The position numbers were made by a program, and so were the translations under genes. Source: an uncultured Prevotella sp. (GTDB lineage Bacteria; Bacteroidota; Bacteroidia; Bacteroidales; Bacteroidaceae). Taken from it: 20,020 bases of DNA. Positions within the stretch are counted from its first letter, which is position 1; every line of letters begins with the position of its first letter. Shown one piece after another: positions 15,044 to 20,020 of the stretch. Where the stretch lies: contig URYG01000032.1 of the NCBI GenBank assembly GCA_900551985.1, positions 1 to 20,020 on the forward strand, given 5' to 3'. The notes under the pieces are model-generated. The model did no database searches and was not told where the DNA came from. It saw only the letters and a program-made list of their open reading frames with translations.

Positions 15044-16825
15044 ATGAATATCAAATCATCATTCATGTGTGTTCTTGCAACAATGGCATTGAGCACACCT
15101 CTTTCTTCTTTAAGCGTAAAAGCACAGGCTCCATCCAAGACATGGAATCCTAACCTGAAGAACGGAATGTATCGCAATCCGGTCATTGATGCCGACTATT
15201 CAGACCCAGACGTTTGTCGTGTGGGCAACGACTACTATATGACCTCATCATCCTTCCAGTGTTTCCCTGGCTTGCAGATTCTGCACAGTACAGACCTGGT
15301 AAACTGGGAGATTATCGGTGCTGCCCTACTCGATGACTATCCTGTCTTGCCGGAGTATAAAGGTACAGACCTGGATTGGCGCAAGAAAGTACAGCACGGC
15401 AACTACGTATGGGCTCCATCTATCCGCTATCACGACGGCTGGTTCTACATCTATTGCGGCGACCCAGATCAGGGTCTCTTCATGACCAAGACAAAGGATC
15501 CCCGTGGTTCTTGGGAACCTATCACCTGGGTGATGAAGGGAAAAGGTCTCATCGACTGCTGCCCTCTCTGGGATGAGGATGGCAAGGCTTATCTTTCTCA
15601 TGGCTGCGCCGGTTCAAGAGCTGGCATCAAGTCGGTGCTTTTCGTAGCTCCGATGTCACCGGATGGCACTAAGGTGATCGGTCCATCCCGCATCGTATAT
15701 GACGGACACGAAGACCAGCCTACCATCGAAGGTACCAAGTTCTACAAGCGCAACAGCTATTATTACATCATGAGTCCTGCGGGCGGCGTGAAGTATGGCT
15801 GGCAGGTAGAATTGCGTTCCAAAAATCCATACGGTCCTTACGAGGAGTATGTGGGTATGGCTCAGGGAAAGAACAAGAAGGTAAACGGCCCTCATCAGGG
15901 AGCCTGGGTAGATACACAAAACGGTGAAGACTGGTTTCTCCACTTCCAGGACAAGCACGCCTACGGTCGTGTGGTTCATCTTCAACCAGCCAAATGGGTG
16001 AACGACTGGCTCGTCATTGGTGATGATAAGGATGGCGATGGCTGCGGAGATCCTGTTCAGCAGTGGAAGAAGCCAAACCTGCCATCAAGCGGCAACTTCC
16101 AGCCTAAGGAGTCAGATGATTTCAATAGCGTAGATCTCGGATTACAGTGGCAGTGGAATGGTCCTTACAGTCAGTACTGGTACTTCTGCGATGCCAGAAA
16201 ATCGAAGCTGCGCCTCTATGGCGTACAGCAGGCAGAGGATGTGAAGAATCTGTATGATCTTCCTAACCTCCTGCTCCAGAAGCTCCCTACCGAGAACTTC
16301 ACAGCCACTGCAAAGGTGAAGTTTATCCCTAACCGCACAGAAGCCTACAAGGAGAATGATAAGATTCTAGGCGAAAGTGCAGGTTTAATCATGCAGGGTA
16401 TGGACTATGCTGCACTCAAGTTTGTTGATACCAAGGAAGAAGGTGTTGTACTGCAATACGTAACTTGCGAGAAGGCTGAGAAGGGCAAGGCTGAGAAAGT
16501 AGTGAAGCAGGTAGCTATCAAGACCAGCAAGCAGCCTCAACCATACACCGTGAAATATGCAGTAGATGACATTCCTTCATCCCGCATTGCCACTCAGGAT
16601 GTATGGTTGCGTGTAAAGGTTCACAGCGAGGGCATCGCCAACCAGATACAGGGCATTGCAGAATGGAGCTACAGTCTGGATGGAAAGAAGTTCATCAAGA
16701 TAGGTAATCCATTCACCATGCGTGAAGGCAAGTGGATTGGTGCGAAGCTCGGTTTCTTCAACACCCGCACCGCCAAGAAGAACGATGCAGCCTTCTTCGA
16801 CATCGACTGGATTCATTTCGAGTAA
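15044..16825 (+). CDS. GH43 glycoside hydrolase (arabinofuranosidase/xylosidase type) with C-terminal beta-sandwich
   Basis: 593 aa. Signal peptide 1-27 (cleaved before Q28). The five-bladed propeller (about 42-340) has the three GH43 acids at expected places: base D54 in DYSDPDV, pKa-tuning D171 in GLIDCCPLWDEDG and acid E229 in QPTIEGTKFYKR. Residues about 345-593 form a concanavalin-like beta-sandwich of the kind found at the C-terminus of beta-xylosidase-type GH43 enzymes. Such enzymes release terminal L-arabinofuranose or D-xylose; beside GH28 it would strip arabinan or xylose side chains from pectin. It lies 27 nt after the GH28 gene on the same transcript and is followed by two hairpins. 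The exact sugar specificity is uncertain. Confidence 0.92.
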   Translation: MNIKSSFMCVLATMALSTPLSSLSVKAQAPSKTWNPNLKNGMYRNPVIDADYSDPDVCRVGNDYYMTSSSFQCFPGLQILHSTDLVNWEIIGAALLDDYPVLPEYKGTDLDWRKKVQHGNYVWAPSIRYHDGWFYIYCGDPDQGLFMTKTKDPRGSWEPITWVMKGKGLIDCCPLWDEDGKAYLSHGCAGSRAGIKSVLFVAPMSPDGTKVIGPSRIVYDGHEDQPTIEGTKFYKRNSYYYIMSPAGGVKYGWQVELRSKNPYGPYEEYVGMAQGKNKKVNGPHQGAWVDTQNGEDWFLHFQDKHAYGRVVHLQPAKWVNDWLVIGDDKDGDGCGDPVQQWKKPNLPSSGNFQPKESDDFNSVDLGLQWQWNGPYSQYWYFCDARKSKLRLYGVQQAEDVKNLYDLPNLLLQKLPTENFTATAKVKFIPNRTEAYKENDKILGESAGLIMQGMDYAALKFVDTKEEGVVLQYVTCEKAEKGKAEKVVKQVAIKTSKQPQPYTVKYAVDDIPSSRIATQDVWLRVKVHSEGIANQIQGIAEWSYSLDGKKFIKIGNPFTMREGKWIGAKLGFFNTRTAKKNDAAFFDIDWIHFE

Positions 16826-16840
16826 TTACAAGAACACTTC

Positions 16841-16880
16841 ATTCTGACAGAAGGGGGCAATCATATCCTTCAGTCAGAAT
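16841..16880 (+). terminator. First hairpin after GH43
   Basis: ATTCTGACAGAAGG (16841-16854) pairs with CCTTCAGTCAGAAT (16867-16880), with one A-A mismatch. There is no T run, so it may be a 3'-end stabilising structure that acts together with the terminator just downstream. Confidence 0.5.
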
Positions 16881-16908
16881 CATATTAGATAATACCGCTT
16901 AATCATTC

Positions 16909-16949
16909 AAGGCTGTATCTTTAGGTTAATCCTTCAGATGCAGCCTTTT
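16909..16949 (+). terminator. Terminator of the GH28-GH43 unit
   Basis: A 12-bp stem with one G-U pair (16909-16920 / 16936-16947), a 15-nt loop and a T run at 16946-16949 followed by CCTTAT. It lies between the GH43 stop and the promoter of the next susC. Confidence 0.75.
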
Positions 16950-16999
16950 CCTTATCATCTGAATCATCCAAAATACAAAACCATGCAACTGATTAGCGC

Positions 17000-17011
17000 A
17001 AACGTTTGCGT
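17000..17011 (+). promoter_or_regulatory. Operator-like motif AAnCGTTTnCGT, site 3 (second susC)
   Basis: AAACGTTTGCGT, within the perfect 14-bp palindrome CGCAAACGTTTGCG (16997-17010). This is the most symmetrical of the three copies and resembles operators of LacI-family regulators. It ends 42 nt before the -7 box at 17054. Confidence 0.65.
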
Positions 17012-17053
17012 GTGTTTTTTCATTAAAATTCACTCAGATTAAATAATTTTTAG

Positions 17054-17061
17054 TACTTTTG
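17054..17061 (+). promoter_or_regulatory. -7 box of the second susC gene
   Basis: TACTTTTG matches TAnnTTTG, with no -33 TTTG at the usual distance. It lies 150 nt before the ATG at 17204, almost the same as at the first susC (149 nt). A possible 20-codon ORF (17118-17180) lies in the leader. Confidence 0.6.
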
Positions 17062-17203
17062 TGGCAGAAATCTAAGATTCATATCAAAAATCAAAGATTC
17101 CTAATGATCTTACGAAAATGAAACACGAATACTGTTCGCTAGTAAATTTCAACAGACCAAAACAAATAAACAAGAAATAATAACCTACAAAACAAACATC
17201 ATT

Positions 17204-20020
17204 ATGTATCAACAACTAAGACGTGCCAGCATGGCACTAGCATTGAGTTCGGTTTGTTTTACTGCATTTGCACAAAAAACAATCCAGGGTACCGTAAAGG
17301 ATGCTAATGGCGAACCTATGATAGGTGTAACCATTACTGATCAAAGCGGCAAGGCCGGTGGTATTACCGACCTCGATGGTAACTTCACCATCCAAAATGC
17401 GAATCCTAATACTGAATTGACTTTCAGCTATATCGGCTGCAAGCCAAAGAAAGTAAAAGTAGGAAGTCAGAAATCATGGAACATCGTACTGGAAGATGAC
17501 AACGAAGCCCTCGACGAGGTTGTTGTAGTTGGTTATGGTACTATGCGCAAGAGAGATGTAACCGGTTCTATTGCGTCTGTCAATTCAGATAAGATTGCCG
17601 CTCGTGGTACAACCAATCTTGCAGAGTCTTTGCAGGGTTCTGTACCGGGTGTTAACATCACCCAGTCGGGTAGCCGTGCAGGCGCAGGCTTCAACATCCA
17701 GGTTCGTGGTCAAGCTTCCATCAACAAGCAGGCTCAGCCTCTCTATGTGATTGATGGTGTGGTTTGCGACAACATGGACTTCTTGAACCCAGACGATATC
17801 GACCGTATCGATGTCTTGAAGGATGCCTCTTCTACAGCCATCTATGGTTCCCGTGCTTCTGCCGGTGTCATCATGATCACCACTAAGGGCAGCAAGGGTG
17901 CAGACAAGGCTCAGAAGGCTACCATCTCTTACGATGGTTATTATGGTGTGAAGAAGACTGCACGTATGCCAGAATTCATGGGTGCCAACGAGTTTATGGA
18001 TTATCGTTTTGCCAGATATACCACGCTCGACGGAAAGAGCTACGACGGTTCCAGCCGTAAGGGTGTTGATGCAGACGGACATCCACATTATATCATCAAG
18101 GATACCGATTTGAATTCAGCCTTCCTAGCCCGAAAGGGAGCAACCAGCTACAAGGACTCTAAGCTTTATGAGTTGATGATGGATCCAAGCTTCGACGGTT
18201 ACGACTGGAAGAAAATGGTGACCCGCACAGCTGCTCAGCAGAACCATTTCGTCAGTGCTGCTGGTGCTACAGACAAGGTAAACTACCGTGTAGGTATGGG
18301 ATATCAGAGCGAGGAAAACGTATTCAAGGGCAACGACTATGAGCGCTTCAACCTGAAGGGATCCATGGATGCCAAGCTTTCCAAGATTTTTGATGCAGGT
18401 TTCTCTGTCAACTTGTCTATGAGTAGAACAGAAGACGTATGTACAGATGACACCTACTCTCCATACGTAAATGCATTCTATTTCAACCCATTCGTATCTC
18501 CTACAGATTCAGACGGCAATTTGATTCCTAACCCAGGAGCCAAGGCAGCTTTCGGTTCAGATGCACAGTTTACCTCTACATACAACCCATTGATTGACCT
18601 CTATGATGGTAACTATACCAACGAGACCAAGAAATATACCATGATGGGTAACCTCTACCTGCGTGCCAATATCATGAAGGGATTGAAGTTCACCACAACC
18701 TTCTCTCCTAACTATTCTCACAATCGCCAGGGCATCTTCTATGCCACAGGTATCAATGAGGGCAACGATGTAGGTTCTACCTATTATCAGAAGAACAAGA
18801 CCAACTTTGCTTCAGTGGGTAACACCACCCGCATGGATTGGACCTGGGATAACCAGATAGACTATAACGAGACATTCGGCGACCATAACATTGGTGCCAT
18901 GGCTCTCTTCTCACTCTACAAGAGCAACACGGAATATCAGTATGAGGAGGCTAAGGGTATCGCCAACGACCACACCACCTTCCACAACCTGAGTTCAGCC
19001 AGCGGCGACAAGAATCTCTCCAGCACATACAACGAGTCATCTCTGGAGTCTTTCGCCTTCCGTGCCAACTACTCTTACAAGGGAAGATATATGGCAACAG
19101 CTACACTCCGTGCCGATGGTAGTTCACGTTTTGCCGACGGCAACCGCTGGGGATGGTTCCCATCAGTAGCTGCAGCATGGCGTATCTCTGATGAGGCATG
19201 GATGAAGCAGTTCAGCTCTTGGCTCGACAATACCAAGCTCCGTGTATCTTACGGTGTAACTGGTAATAACAACGTAGGCGATTATGTAACCATCACTTCT
19301 GCTACGGGTCCTACCTACGTAACACTCGATGGTACTGAGGTACAGGGTTATCATCCTAACGGACTGGTAAATACAGCCCTTATCTGGGAGAAAGTGAAGG
19401 AGTTTGACCTCGGTCTCGACTTGAGTTTCCTGAAGAATCGCATCAATGTAACTGCCGACTTCTACAATCGTCTTTCAGATGGTCAGATCATGTCACGTTC
19501 AGTGCCTTTGGAGACAGGTGAGAAGACATCTACCTTCAACGTAGGTTCTGTGCAGAATAGAGGTATCGAGTTGGGGCTGCAGTTCAACATCATCAACAAG
19601 AAGGACTTCTCTTGGAGTGCCAACGTGAACTTTGCCCGCAACTGGAACAAGATCAAGGAGTTGAGTAATGGTAAGATAGATGAGGTTGCCAACAACTGGT
19701 TCATAGGCGAGCCATTGAACGTGCTCCGCGACTATACCCACACCGAAGTGATTACCGACAAGGGTGTAACCATGCACACCATGAATGGTGACAAGCACTA
19801 TACCCTGAAGGAATTCTACGAGAAGTATGGCAGTAAGTATAAGTGGTATGAAGGTCAGGTTGCCGTAAACGACTGGAACGACGATGGTAAGATTGACGAC
19901 AGCGATAAGCAGATTTATGGCTGCACAGACCCTCGTTGGACAGGTAGTCTCTCTACCAATGTCTATTTCAAGGGCTTCGACTTCTCCATCATGTTCTACA
20001 CCAAGAGCGGATTCTGGTCA
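17204..20020 (+). CDS. Second SusC-like TonB-dependent transporter (partial, 3' end outside window)
   Basis: An open frame of 939 codons from the ATG at 17204 to the window edge with no stop. Signal peptide 1-23 (CFTAFA, then Q24). A carboxypeptidase-regulatory-like domain (about 25-100), a TonB-box-like VVVVGYGTM (about 106-114), and a plug with LYVIDG, IDVLKDASSTAIYGSRASAGVIMITT (about 180-228) are followed by the beta-barrel. A D-rich loop near the end (NDDGKIDDSDKQIYG) is common in SusC proteins. It differs clearly from the first SusC of this locus, so it is not a recent duplicate and probably takes up a different oligosaccharide. A susD partner is expected just beyond the window. About 100 C-terminal residues should be missing. 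Confidence 0.94.
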   Translation, partial: MYQQLRRASMALALSSVCFTAFAQKTIQGTVKDANGEPMIGVTITDQSGKAGGITDLDGNFTIQNANPNTELTFSYIGCKPKKVKVGSQKSWNIVLEDDNEALDEVVVVGYGTMRKRDVTGSIASVNSDKIAARGTTNLAESLQGSVPGVNITQSGSRAGAGFNIQVRGQASINKQAQPLYVIDGVVCDNMDFLNPDDIDRIDVLKDASSTAIYGSRASAGVIMITTKGSKGADKAQKATISYDGYYGVKKTARMPEFMGANEFMDYRFARYTTLDGKSYDGSSRKGVDADGHPHYIIKDTDLNSAFLARKGATSYKDSKLYELMMDPSFDGYDWKKMVTRTAAQQNHFVSAAGATDKVNYRVGMGYQSEENVFKGNDYERFNLKGSMDAKLSKIFDAGFSVNLSMSRTEDVCTDDTYSPYVNAFYFNPFVSPTDSDGNLIPNPGAKAAFGSDAQFTSTYNPLIDLYDGNYTNETKKYTMMGNLYLRANIMKGLKFTTTFSPNYSHNRQGIFYATGINEGNDVGSTYYQKNKTNFASVGNTTRMDWTWDNQIDYNETFGDHNIGAMALFSLYKSNTEYQYEEAKGIANDHTTFHNLSSASGDKNLSSTYNESSLESFAFRANYSYKGRYMATATLRADGSSRFADGNRWGWFPSVAAAWRISDEAWMKQFSSWLDNTKLRVSYGVTGNNNVGDYVTITSATGPTYVTLDGTEVQGYHPNGLVNTALIWEKVKEFDLGLDLSFLKNRINVTADFYNRLSDGQIMSRSVPLETGEKTSTFNVGSVQNRGIELGLQFNIINKKDFSWSANVNFARNWNKIKELSNGKIDEVANNWFIGEPLNVLRDYTHTEVITDKGVTMHTMNGDKHYTLKEFYEKYGSKYKWYEGQVAVNDWNDDGKIDDSDKQIYGCTDPRWTGSLSTNVYFKGFDFSIMFYTKSGFWS

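Noticed and set aside
17075..17102. Repeated AAGATTC in the second susC leader
   Set aside because: Only two short copies in AT-rich DNA; likely chance.
17585..18088. 167-codon minus-strand open frame inside the second susC
   Set aside because: Antisense to the well-conserved plug domain; composition typical of a reversed coding strand.
1..20020. Mobile elements, CRISPR arrays, tRNA or rRNA genes
   Set aside because: No transposase or integrase frame, no regularly spaced repeats and no cloverleaf or rRNA-like stretch was seen.

Overview
The window looks like chromosomal DNA of a Bacteroidota gut bacterium, most likely the Prevotella/Segatella (copri-like) group. The evidence is SusC/SusD outer-membrane transport genes, the Bacteroidetes promoter signature (TTTG, about 19-20 nt, TAnnTTTG), AT-rich intergenic DNA and lipoproteins with short Bacteroidetes-type lipoboxes. 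The genus assignment is inferred from protein style, not from a database comparison.

Left end (1-3290), housekeeping genes. On the minus strand lie the start of trpC (cut by the window edge) and the complete trpD. Ahead of them is a compact trp attenuator: a strong promoter, a 20-codon leader peptide with three tandem Trp codons, and a terminator hairpin that a segment around the leader stop codon can disrupt. Divergent from it, on the plus strand, are a small ORF of about 42 codons and rpe (ribulose-phosphate 3-epimerase). Convergent with rpe is an ECF sigma-70 factor gene.

Middle and right (3350-20020), a pectin utilization locus, all on the plus strand. (i) A secreted two-domain enzyme fusing a GH28 polygalacturonase-like domain to a GH105 unsaturated galacturonyl hydrolase-like domain. 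(ii) A three-gene unit of SusC-like TonB-dependent receptor, SusD-like lipoprotein, and a lipoprotein with Fn3-like and beta-helix (DUF4957/DUF5123-like) regions, closed by a good terminator. (iii) A two-gene unit of a stand-alone secreted GH28 with a T9SS-like C-terminal tail and a GH43 enzyme. (iv) The first 939 codons of a second SusC-like receptor, which runs off the window. Together they would cut galacturonan-type pectin backbones and side chains outside or in the periplasm, capture the oligosaccharides at the cell surface and import them.

The most notable regulatory observation is a shared operator-like motif, AAnCGTTTnCGT, upstream of units ii, iii and iv. It sits 42-43 nt from the -7 box each time, at promoters that lack a recognisable -33 TTTG. 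The trp and sigma-factor promoters in the same window have a good -33 box and no such motif. This points to one activator controlling three transcripts. The GH28-GH105 gene lacks the motif. Both susC leaders also have the same -7-to-start distance (149/150 nt).
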